5,345 nucleotides of DNA from Bacteroidetes bacterium UBA3022 (GTDB lineage Bacteria > Bacteroidota > Bacteroidia > Chitinophagales > BACL12): assembly GCA_002346225.1 (NCBI GenBank), contig DDYY01000096.1, forward strand, positions 5,315-10,659. The letters run 5' to 3'. The notes beneath the pieces are model-generated. The model saw nothing but the letters and a program-made list of their open reading frames with translations, made no database searches and had not been told where the DNA came from. Numbering within the stretch: position 1 is the first letter of the stretch; every line of letters begins with the position of its first letter. This document shows, piece by piece, positions 1 through 5,345 of the stretch. Made by a program: the position numbers and the translations under genes.

Positions 1-110
1 TTGTAGGAAACCAGTTTTAAAGTATCTGTTACCTGGGTTTGCGCGGTGGTTGTCACAGCGGCGCACATAGTGCAGGCGTATATCCAGCACGTGAAGAGTG
101 TGTGTTTCAT
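1..110 (-). CDS. Exported protein of unknown function, N-terminal fragment (runs off the left edge)
   Basis: Read on the minus strand from the ATG at 110-108, this frame is open to the window edge and gives 36 complete codons. The product starts MKHTLFTCWIYACTMCAA, followed by a Thr-rich stretch, AQTQ and then DTLKLVSY. That is a basic start, a hydrophobic core and an A-Q junction typical of Bacteroidota signal peptides (cleavage probably near residue 24), so the mature protein is likely periplasmic, outer-membrane or secreted. Too little is present to name a family. The ATG is preferred because the signal peptide begins exactly there. The purine-rich GGAGGAG (129-135 on the complement) lies 18 nt upstream, too far to be a normal ribosome site. 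A weak TACATTTT element (163-170, complement) resembles the Bacteroidota -7 box, but no TTG is well placed for -33. The gene diverges from gene A. Another minus-strand frame is also open here but lacks a signal peptide. Confidence 0.6.
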   Translation of the reverse strand, partial: MKHTLFTCWIYACTMCAAVTTTAQTQVTDTLKLVSY

Positions 111-289
111 GCACTGCGAAGGTAAGCACTCCTCCGTTACCGACAGCGCCAGCCTTGTTAATAAAATGTAAGAAATCCATCTGTAAATCACTTTCACACA
201 GGCAACAACTATCACTCATAGCGCAGTTCTTCATCACCATTAAATCGCTGTATACAGGCTATCCTTATAAGTATCCAAAAGGAGGTCAA
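111..289. other. Divergent intergenic region between the minus-strand exported-protein gene and gene A
   Basis: These 179 bases separate two divergently read starts and should hold both promoters. I found no good TAnnTTTG match on the plus strand. On the minus strand only TACATTTT at 163-170 is close, without a matching -33 TTG. An AT-rich patch lies at 155-180. The plus-strand frame of gene A stays open upstream to about 98, but its translation has no signal peptide or family resemblance and overlaps the opposite gene's start, so it is treated as non-coding. Confidence 0.5.
278..286 (+). promoter_or_regulatory. Strong Shine-Dalgarno site fixing the start of gene A
   Basis: AAAGGAGGT is a nine-base match to the complement of the usual 16S rRNA 3' end (CCUCCUUU with the preceding A). 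It is followed by CAA and the ATG at 290, so the core GGAGG sits four bases before the start, slightly close but workable. It decides the start: translation from 290 gives a signal peptide, while starts further upstream do not. The other genes in the window where the region can be judged have no comparable site. Confidence 0.75.
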
Positions 290-1555
290 ATGAAAAGATA
301 TCTATGCATGATGATAGGGCTGACATTACCTGTTTTGTTGTTTTCACAGGATATGCAGCTGCCTAAATGGGAGGCTAATATCAATGAGATGGTAAAAACA
401 ACGCAGTTATTCAAGACCAATACCATACAGGAACGGCTGTCTTCTATTGCTATTGATCATTACTCGGGTACTAACTGGATTTTTGGTGATTCCGTTAAAT
501 ACACTTACTCTGGCACGCATGACGATGCCGGTCTGTCACCGGTGGATATTGAGAAATTTTTCACGCTCCCCGATTTCGATAATATGCTCTGGCTGCATTT
601 TGACGGTGTTATCTGGGCCAATTATTTGCAATGCACTCAAACATTCGATGCCAACGGATACAAGATGGAAAATGTGTTGGCAGGGTGGTCAGGCACGGAT
701 TGGATAAACAGTATGCGGTATCTCTATTCATTCGATAGCGAGGGAAGAATGGAGACTCAGACTATACAATTGTGGTCGGGTGTGGTATTTGAAAACGCCA
801 CTACCATTGAATTCAGCTATAATACCTACGGTCTGGAAGAAGTGAATTATTTCAACTGGACAGGAATCAACTGGGAACCGGGCAATCGTAAGGTATATGC
901 CTATAACGGCAATGGTCAATTGGAATACTTCACCCAGTATTCCTGGACCGGTACCGATTGGGAATACCAATCGAGAACCGTGTACTATTATACCACCGAA
1001 GGCTTGCTGGAAGAATACCTGTACCAATTCTGGAATATTTCAGTCTGGACCAATAGCTCCAAATCCACTTTCAGTTATAATGCAGATGGCTTTGTGGTGG
1101 AAAATATCCGGCTTCTCTGGAATGGCAGCAGCTGGGAAAATTCAGAACGCATAACTGTTCAGCTGGATGCGAATAATGTACCAGAATATTCTATTCAGGA
1201 ATCATGGGATGGTTTTATCTGGGTAAAATATTACCGTTTTAGGTATACTTATGAGGATTATGACGACGGTACTGTAGCAGTCCCGGAAAGCGATATCTCT
1301 TATGCGATTAAAATTTTCCCCAACCCTGCTCACCGTAATGTTAACGTATTGATAAAAAGCCGCGGTGATGCTTTGGGTCAACTTGAGATCAGGGATGTAT
1401 ACAGACAATTGGTTAGCAGCATGCAGGTTGCACTGCATCTGGGAGAAAACCTGTTCCAGATTGATCTGCAGAGTATGGGTGTAGCAACAGGAGCGTATAC
1501 GCTTTCCATTCGCACCGGCAGCAAAACCTTTGTTGGTAAACTGCTGGTCCAATAA
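290..1555 (+). CDS. Gene A: secreted 29-residue-repeat protein with T9SS type A sorting domain
   Basis: The product is 421 residues. Residues 1-20 (MKRYLCMMIG, then LTLPVLLFSQ) form a signal peptide, probably cut after SQ. Residues 21-108 are an N-terminal region ending in a first W/YTYSG unit and a spacer. Residues 109-310 are seven tandem units of 29 residues (one of 28), each opening with W (once F), with a YxY/F-N/D-x-x-G turn in the middle and W-x-G near the end. An eighth, truncated unit starts at W311. Residues 338-421 are a T9SS type A sorting domain: KIFPNPA at 341-347, a GQLEIRD strand, GAYTLSI at 401-407 and the terminal GKLLVQ. The protein should cross the inner membrane by Sec and the outer membrane by T9SS, with the sorting domain removed on export. 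The repeats recall RHS/YD repeats (Y-D-x-x-G) but are longer, and no enzyme motif is visible. Ligand and role are unknown. It has its own terminator, so it is probably monocistronic. Confidence 0.9.
   Translation: MKRYLCMMIGLTLPVLLFSQDMQLPKWEANINEMVKTTQLFKTNTIQERLSSIAIDHYSGTNWIFGDSVKYTYSGTHDDAGLSPVDIEKFFTLPDFDNMLWLHFDGVIWANYLQCTQTFDANGYKMENVLAGWSGTDWINSMRYLYSFDSEGRMETQTIQLWSGVVFENATTIEFSYNTYGLEEVNYFNWTGINWEPGNRKVYAYNGNGQLEYFTQYSWTGTDWEYQSRTVYYYTTEGLLEEYLYQFWNISVWTNSSKSTFSYNADGFVVENIRLLWNGSSWENSERITVQLDANNVPEYSIQESWDGFIWVKYYRFRYTYEDYDDGTVAVPESDISYAIKIFPNPAHRNVNVLIKSRGDALGQLEIRDVYRQLVSSMQVALHLGENLFQIDLQSMGVATGAYTLSIRTGSKTFVGKLLVQ
614..1219 (+). repeat. Seven tandem 29-residue W-YxYN-G-W-G coding repeats in gene A
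   Basis: Units begin at residues 109, 138, 167 (28 residues), 195, 224, 253 and 282, an 87-bp period in DNA. Consensus by position: 1 W; about 6 R/K; 9-11 aromatic-x-aromatic (YAY, FSY, YYY, YSF); 12 N/D; 15 G; 18-19 E; 25 W; 27 G. The repeat is plain in protein but weak in DNA, which points to old duplication kept by selection on structure. The alternating aromatic pattern and the central N-x-x-G turn suggest each unit is a beta-hairpin; that is inference. Confidence 0.85.
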
Positions 1556-1559
1556 TGAA

Positions 1560-1576
1560 TGATGCGTCCTGCATCA
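1560..1576 (+). other. Small hairpin just upstream of the gene A terminator
   Basis: TGATGC and GCATCA form a perfect six-base-pair stem around the five-base loop GTCCT. It starts five bases after the gene A stop codon and ends directly against the terminator stem. It could protect the 3' end of the transcript or be incidental. Confidence 0.4.
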
Positions 1577-1577
1577 G

Positions 1578-1607
1578 GGGTACTTCCAGGGGAAGTACCC
1601 TTTTTTT
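1578..1607 (+). terminator. Rho-independent terminator of gene A
   Basis: GGGTACTTCC (1578-1587) pairs perfectly with GGAAGTACCC (1591-1600) around the three-base loop AGG, followed at once by seven T (1601-1607). The stem can be extended by a G-U and an A-U pair into the T run. There is no matching A run on the other side, so it acts on plus-strand transcripts only. It lies 22 bases after the gene A stop and separates gene A from gene B. Confidence 0.93.
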
Positions 1608-1646
1608 GTAGAGAAATCCAATATTCCAAGAATAACTTAGCCAAGA

Positions 1647-1674
1647 TTGTTTTATGAATATTTGATTAAATTTG
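1647..1674 (+). promoter_or_regulatory. Candidate Bacteroidota promoter for gene B
   Basis: TAAATTTG at 1667-1674 fits the Bacteroidota -7 consensus TAnnTTTG exactly. A TTG at 1647-1649 lies 17 bases upstream, at the short end of the spacing reported for this phylum. It would give a leader of about 40 bases before the ATG at 1723. Its position after the gene A terminator supports independent transcription of gene B. The region is AT-rich, so a chance match is possible. Confidence 0.5.
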
Positions 1675-1722
1675 AATGGGGTTGTAGCATTTACATAAAA
1701 GCATATTTTAGTCTATGTATAT

Positions 1723-3099
1723 ATGAACTGGAGACAAACAATATTGTCAATTTGCATTTTGGTATTCTCACTGGAAAGCAAGCCTTTAATGGCTCAGGAA
1801 ACTTTTAGCTTTCCGGAGTTAAATAATAGCATTAGACTTCCGTCCCAAGTATTTAAGACAACAATATCGAATTACAGACTTACATCTATTCAAACAGACT
1901 ATTTCAACTCAGGAAGCTGGCAATTGGAAAAAGCTTATATGTACCGCTATTCCGGCACAAGAAATCACAATAATATAGATTTCGTGCATCTTATGGATTA
2001 TGGTGAAAACCCCAATTTTGATACGCTTGAGGTCTATGGCGGAGGAAATGACAACTGGATGTTGGCTGAGACTTGCTACAAAACTTATGATGAGCAAGGC
2101 AACCCCGTTCAATATGAGCAAATCTCAAATTACCCGGCTTTTACAGCAAAACAATTGTACACTTATACTTTGAACGATGAAAGCACTTTGAAAGAATCCG
2201 TCTATCATTGGTGGTCCGACGATGAATTAGTTTATATTCCAGCATCTAAAACTTCCTATAGTTACACCCAGAGTAGCTTAACTAAAATGGAAACATATAC
2301 CTGGAGGGAATCTAATGCTGATTGGCAATTAAACCGTGAAACTGCCTTCAACTACAATGATGGGGGTTTAATTGAAATGGCCACTTTTTCCAATTTTATC
2401 CCTATCAATCCAGATGTTTCCAGAGAAATGTATCGCTACAATAAGAATGGACAGTTAGAAGAAGTGCTATATCAAAAACTTCAAGAGGAAGCAACTTCTC
2501 CGGTATGGCATAACCTAGACATGACCATCTATACTTATAATGAAGATGATCTTTTGGCCGAGATATTGTTGCAAGGATTCTTTCTGGATAGCTGGAGAAT
2601 CAAAGAGAGAATAATTTATAGTTATAATGGCACAGGTTTGCTGTCCTCTGAAATCCACGAGCGATACGCTGCAGGACAACTTTTAAATACTTTTCAATAT
2701 AGCATATCCTACAATGAGCATATCCTTCCTGATATGGTTGTCGTAAGTACGCTGGAGGACAATGATTGGCAAGATATCTGCAGGCATCGCTATTCCTATG
2801 AAAATTACGAAGACGCCTACTTTTTAGACGATGAATATGCAGTTTACAACATTGATATTCAACCCAATCCTGCCAACCAGCATGCTGATTTAATTGTAAT
2901 CAATGATACTTCAGAAGAAGCAGAACTACTCGTGCATGACGCAAAAGGACAACTCATTTACAAAAAGAGTATTGCACTATACAATGGCCCAACAACTATA
3001 AGGTTGTACTTAGGAGCTATGACTATTTCAAATGGCGAATATTTTATTTCTATTCTAGCTTCCCGTAAAACTTATACCGGAAAGCTATTAGTCATTTAA
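1723..3099 (+). CDS. Gene B: diverged paralogue of gene A, secreted repeat protein with T9SS type A sorting domain
   Basis: The product is 458 residues. Residues 1-25 are a signal peptide ending PLMAQ, with cleavage probably before E26. Residues 26-111 match the N-terminal part of gene A: VFKTT at 43-47 against LFKTN, then a W unit with YRYSGT against YTYSGT. Residues 112-348 hold about eight degenerate 28-31-residue repeats with YxYN motifs (TAFNYND, MYRYNKNGQLEE, TIYTYNE, IIYSYNGTGLL) in which many of the W positions are lost. W349 opens the last partial unit, RHRYSYENYED, matching RFRYTYEDYDD in gene A. Residues about 375-458 are a T9SS type A sorting domain: IDIQPNPAN, HDAKGQLIY, NGEYFISI and terminal GKLLVI. 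The likely fate is cell surface or secreted; the role is unknown. The start has no Shine-Dalgarno site but leads straight into the signal peptide. Sampled stretches run about 33-37% GC against roughly 40-53% in the flanking genes. Confidence 0.88.
   Translation: MNWRQTILSICILVFSLESKPLMAQETFSFPELNNSIRLPSQVFKTTISNYRLTSIQTDYFNSGSWQLEKAYMYRYSGTRNHNNIDFVHLMDYGENPNFDTLEVYGGGNDNWMLAETCYKTYDEQGNPVQYEQISNYPAFTAKQLYTYTLNDESTLKESVYHWWSDDELVYIPASKTSYSYTQSSLTKMETYTWRESNADWQLNRETAFNYNDGGLIEMATFSNFIPINPDVSREMYRYNKNGQLEEVLYQKLQEEATSPVWHNLDMTIYTYNEDDLLAEILLQGFFLDSWRIKERIIYSYNGTGLLSSEIHERYAAGQLLNTFQYSISYNEHILPDMVVVSTLEDNDWQDICRHRYSYENYEDAYFLDDEYAVYNIDIQPNPANQHADLIVINDTSEEAELLVHDAKGQLIYKKSIALYNGPTTIRLYLGAMTISNGEYFISILASRKTYTGKLLVI
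2056..2766 (+). repeat. About eight degenerate 28-31-residue repeats in gene B
   Basis: These are residues 112-348, averaging just under 30 residues per unit. The clearest anchors are YxY/N motifs at about 179-181 (YSY), 208-212 (AFNYN), 237-240 (YRYN), 270-273 (YTYN), 299-302 (YSYN) and 327-331 (SISYN), giving steps of roughly 28-32 residues. The units correspond to those of gene A but tolerate short insertions and often replace the leading W. Confidence 0.65.
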
Positions 3100-3145
3100 A
3101 TATAGTACTTATTGATATTTTGTAACAAGAACCAGCAATAGCATC

Positions 3146-4429
3146 ATGAATAGCCGTAGAAAATTTATCCGGAATCTGGTAGGGAGTGGTGTTGCAGGCT
3201 GGACCCTTTTTGCAGACCAGTCCGTTTTGGCAGCTATCGATGAACAACTGCAGGCTCACGCCACTTTGCCAGTAAGTGTTACCGCCGAAGATGAAACTTT
3301 TTGGGCTACCGTTCAGCAGGCTTATACTGCTTCCACAAACATCATCAATCTTAACAACGGCGGTGTTTCCCCCGCTCCAAAAGTGGTACAGGATGCCGTA
3401 GAGCGCTACAATCAACTCAGCAATGAAGCTCCCTCCTACTATATGTGGCGGGTGTTGGATAAGGGACGCGAAGGACTGCGGAAAAAGCTCGCAGGTCTCG
3501 CCGGTTGTGATGCAGAAGAGATTGCTATCAACCGCAATACAACCGAGGCACTGGACAATGTGATATTCGGATTAGATTTCGCACCGGGTGATGAAATCGT
3601 TTTAACAAAACAGGATTATCCCAATATGATCAATGCCTGGAAGCAGCGTGCACTACGTGACGGCATTGTGCTGAAATGGGTTAACCTCGACTTGCCTGTG
3701 GAGGATGACGACTACCTGGTAGCACAATACAGTGCGCAATTCACAGAGAAGACCCGACTGGTGCAGGTCAACCATGTCATCAATTGGACGGGACATATCA
3801 ATCCCGTCAAAAAAATAGCCGATGCTGCACATGCCCGGGGTATAGAAGTATTGATAGATGGTGCGCATTCATTCGGGCATTTTGAATTTGATATCCCTGC
3901 GCTGGGTGGCGACTATTTTGGCACGAGCTTACACAAATGGCTGAGTGCTCCTATTGGTAGTGGCATGCTGTGGGTGAAAAAGGAAAAAATAGCCAAAGTA
4001 TGGCCTTTGTTTCCGGGTGAATCTCCCCAAAGTGACGATATCCGCAAGTTCGAAAATATGGGAACACGGTCCTTCCCCATTGAGCAAGCCATAGGACAAG
4101 CTATTGATTTTCATAATATGATAGGCCCTGCCCGCAAGGAGGCCCGATTGCGGTATTTGAAAAATTATTGGGTGAACCAGGTGAAGGATTTACCCGGTGT
4201 GCGTATGAATACCACAACCCACCCTGCATACAGTTGCGGCATTGCCAATATTGGCATAGAAGGCAAAGAACCGGGAGCACTCGACAGTTTTCTTTTTCAA
4301 CATTATAATATTCACTGTGTTGCCATCAATTGGGAGAACATTCACGGCGTGCGCATCGCCCCGCATGTGTACACTTCTCTGCAGAATCTCGACCAACTGG
4401 TGGCCGGCATACAATCTTTTACATCATGA
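3146..4429 (+). CDS. Gene C: Tat-exported PLP-dependent enzyme, aminotransferase class V fold (isopenicillin N epimerase / cysteine desulfurase-like)
   Basis: The product is 427 residues, a normal family length plus a leader. Residues 3-9, SRRKFIR, are a twin-arginine motif followed by an uncharged stretch (about 11-30, ending VLAA), so the folded, cofactor-loaded enzyme is predicted to go to the periplasm by Tat. The PLP fold is complete: NNGG at 70-73 near the N-terminus, NRNTTEALD at 129-137 (cofactor phosphate/ring side), DGAH at 238-241 with D238 expected to hold the pyridine nitrogen, and SLHK at 261-264, the S-x-H-K motif with K264 as Schiff-base lysine. GVRIAPHVY at 401-409 carries the Arg (R403) expected to bind the substrate carboxylate. 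No cysteine sits in a clear desulfurase active-site context, so epimerase, lyase or transaminase chemistry is more likely; the substrate cannot be told. No Shine-Dalgarno site is seen. The stop overlaps the start of gene D. Confidence 0.9.
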   Translation: MNSRRKFIRNLVGSGVAGWTLFADQSVLAAIDEQLQAHATLPVSVTAEDETFWATVQQAYTASTNIINLNNGGVSPAPKVVQDAVERYNQLSNEAPSYYMWRVLDKGREGLRKKLAGLAGCDAEEIAINRNTTEALDNVIFGLDFAPGDEIVLTKQDYPNMINAWKQRALRDGIVLKWVNLDLPVEDDDYLVAQYSAQFTEKTRLVQVNHVINWTGHINPVKKIADAAHARGIEVLIDGAHSFGHFEFDIPALGGDYFGTSLHKWLSAPIGSGMLWVKKEKIAKVWPLFPGESPQSDDIRKFENMGTRSFPIEQAIGQAIDFHNMIGPARKEARLRYLKNYWVNQVKDLPGVRMNTTTHPAYSCGIANIGIEGKEPGALDSFLFQHYNIHCVAINWENIHGVRIAPHVYTSLQNLDQLVAGIQSFTS

Positions 4430-5345
4430 AAAGTATAATATTACTGATGGCGATGCCATTGCTGACACTTGCGCAAGATCCTGCTATTATGTGGCAGTTT
4501 GATATGAGTGATATGGCCTTCGGTCAGGCGGCTGCTGCCGATGTGGACAACGACGGCTTGCTGGAAGTAACTTTTAGCACCTATCGCAATGACGGCGTAC
4601 TCTATATGCTGAATGGTGAGGACGGCTCCACTCTTTGGGAAGCTGATGCAGGAGGATGTGCAGATGCAGCACCGCTCATTTATGATGTTGATCAGGATGG
4701 CGACCTGGAAGTAGTGCTGGCCGGTTCCTGCAATCCCACAACGTATTGTTTCGATGCAGACAGTGGGTTCATTCAGTGGCAAACGCCCATGAGGGGCAGT
4801 GATTCACCCATAGTAACAGGCGACATCGACAACGATGGGAAACCTGAAATCCTGCACGGTGAGTTTGGCGGCTATGTGCTTTGTCTGAATGGTGAAGATG
4901 GCAGTGTGGTCTGGGAACTGGAGGTGGATGTCGACTCCTGGATACAAACAGCGCCCACTTTTTTGGATATCGACCGGGACGGACAGCTCGATTTCATCAT
5001 CGCCACCTGGAGTTTTTATGACAACCATATCATCGCTGCATACCGCGGCAACGACGCCGGCGAGTTATGGGTTAGCGAAGTACCCGATGATGTTATCTAT
5101 CATGGTGTTTCCTATGGCGATATGGATAATGATGGCACGGTGGAACTCGTGTTGGGCGATTATTCAGGGCAGGTGCATTGTCTGAATGCTGCTGACGGAA
5201 CAGAAAAGTGGAGTTACGAGCTCCCCTCTTCCCCGCTGTACGTTGGCGCCCCGACCTCTATGGGTGATATCAACAACGATGGTTTTCTGGAGGTGGTCTT
5301 CAACGACTGGTATCGTCTGGGCGCGCTGGACCACAACGGAGACTT
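4426..5345 (+). CDS. Gene D: secreted FG-GAP/VCBS-PQQ-like beta-propeller protein, partial (runs off the right edge)
   Basis: The frame is open from the ATG at 4426 to the window end, giving 306 complete codons. The ATG shares ATGA with the gene C stop, so translation is probably coupled by re-initiation; there is no Shine-Dalgarno site. Residues 1-17 (MKSIILLMAMPLLTLAQ) are a signal peptide. Six DxDxDG-type calcium loops follow at residues 39, 87, 133, 181, 232 and 281, spaced 46-51 residues, each followed by an E-I/V or D-F strand as in VCBS/FG-GAP blades. Between them are strands of the form V-x-C-L-N-x-x-D-G-x-x-x-W (for example at 151-163 and 250-262), which resemble quinoprotein (PQQ) blade ends. 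A seven- or eight-bladed propeller, probably with a C-terminal T9SS sorting domain beyond the window, is expected. Such propellers bind proteins or glycans, or carry a further catalytic domain; which applies is unknown. Confidence 0.88.
   Translation, partial: MKSIILLMAMPLLTLAQDPAIMWQFDMSDMAFGQAAAADVDNDGLLEVTFSTYRNDGVLYMLNGEDGSTLWEADAGGCADAAPLIYDVDQDGDLEVVLAGSCNPTTYCFDADSGFIQWQTPMRGSDSPIVTGDIDNDGKPEILHGEFGGYVLCLNGEDGSVVWELEVDVDSWIQTAPTFLDIDRDGQLDFIIATWSFYDNHIIAAYRGNDAGELWVSEVPDDVIYHGVSYGDMDNDGTVELVLGDYSGQVHCLNAADGTEKWSYELPSSPLYVGAPTSMGDINNDGFLEVVFNDWYRLGALDHNGD
4540..5283 (+). repeat. Six DxDxDG blade repeats in gene D
   Basis: The loops read DVDNDG, DVDQDG, DIDNDG, DIDRDG, DMDNDG and DINNDG, starting at residues 39, 87, 133, 181, 232 and 281. 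Steps are 48, 46, 48, 51 and 49 residues. In the last loop the third position is N rather than D, still a usable calcium ligand. Each loop is followed by a short hydrophobic strand, then by a G...W strand in most blades. Confidence 0.85.

Noticed and set aside
1..240. Minus-strand frame open from the ATG at 240 to the left edge (80 codons)
   Set aside because: It overlaps the minus-strand frame that has a clear signal peptide. Its own translation is rich in Cys and His with no leader or recognisable motif, so it is most likely a shadow.
212..286. Short minus-strand frame ending NGDEELRYE before a stop
   Set aside because: It looks vaguely like a protein tail, but it has no start and lies over the leader of gene A; there is nothing to support a gene or a remnant.
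98..289. N-terminal extension of gene A by 64 codons from a GTG at 98
   Set aside because: The translated extension has no signal peptide or family look, overlaps the start of the divergent gene, and skips the strong ribosome site and signal peptide at 290.
614..1219. Calling the gene A repeats RHS/YD repeats outright
   Set aside because: They share the Y-N/D-x-x-G turn, but the unit is 29 residues with two conserved Trp, longer than typical YD repeats, and no RHS core or toxin domain is present.
3098..3120. AAATAT / ATATTT inverted repeat after gene B as a terminator
   Set aside because: The stem is six A-T pairs with an 11-base loop and no proper T run, too weak to call termination.
3116..3122. 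TATTTTG as a -7 promoter element for gene C
   Set aside because: It is one base shorter than TAnnTTTG and no TTG is suitably placed upstream. Gene C may instead be read from the gene B promoter.
3146..4429. Calling gene C a cysteine desulfurase
   Set aside because: The S-x-H-K lysine motif fits the superfamily, but I see no convincing catalytic cysteine loop, and export by Tat does not fit iron-sulfur assembly.
4441..5028. Minus-strand open frames across gene D
   Set aside because: They are antisense to a clear propeller with regular DxDxDG loops and have no signals of their own.

Overview
The window looks like chromosomal DNA from a member of the Bacteroidota, probably an environmental Chitinophagales/Saprospirales/Sphingobacteriales-type organism. 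Two proteins end in a recognisable type IX secretion system (T9SS, Por secretion) type A C-terminal sorting domain. Three of the four start codons where the upstream region can be judged lack a usable Shine-Dalgarno site, and one gene carries a Bacteroidota-style TAnnTTTG promoter element. Placement below phylum level is a guess. Every gene seen encodes an exported or secreted protein.

Layout. At the left edge (1-110, minus strand) is the first 36 codons of a gene with a signal peptide; it reads away from the rest. A 179-bp divergent intergenic region follows. Gene A (290-1555) is a secreted T9SS cargo protein built from seven consecutive 29-residue W/YxYN/G repeats. It has an unusually perfect Shine-Dalgarno site and ends at a strong rho-independent terminator (1578-1607) preceded by a second small hairpin. 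Gene B (1723-3099) is a full-length, strongly diverged paralogue of A with the same order of parts and its own candidate promoter, but it is clearly more AT-rich than its neighbours. Gene C (3146-4429) is a class V, PLP-dependent aminotransferase-fold enzyme with a twin-arginine (Tat) signal. Gene D (4426-5345, running off the right edge) overlaps the stop of C by four bases (ATGA) and encodes a secreted beta-propeller with at least six DxDxDG calcium-binding blades mixed with quinoprotein-like G...W blade ends.

How the parts relate. A and B are a tandem paralogous pair of probable cell-surface repeat proteins of unknown ligand. C and D are almost certainly co-translated, which joins a folded, cofactor-bearing enzyme exported by Tat to a secreted propeller; what that pair does is not known. 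Whether B and the C-D pair share a transcript is unclear: the gap is 46 bp and shows no convincing terminator. No RNA genes, CRISPR array, insertion sequence or attachment site was seen. The most unusual elements are the Tat-PLP enzyme/propeller couple and the 29-residue repeat family.
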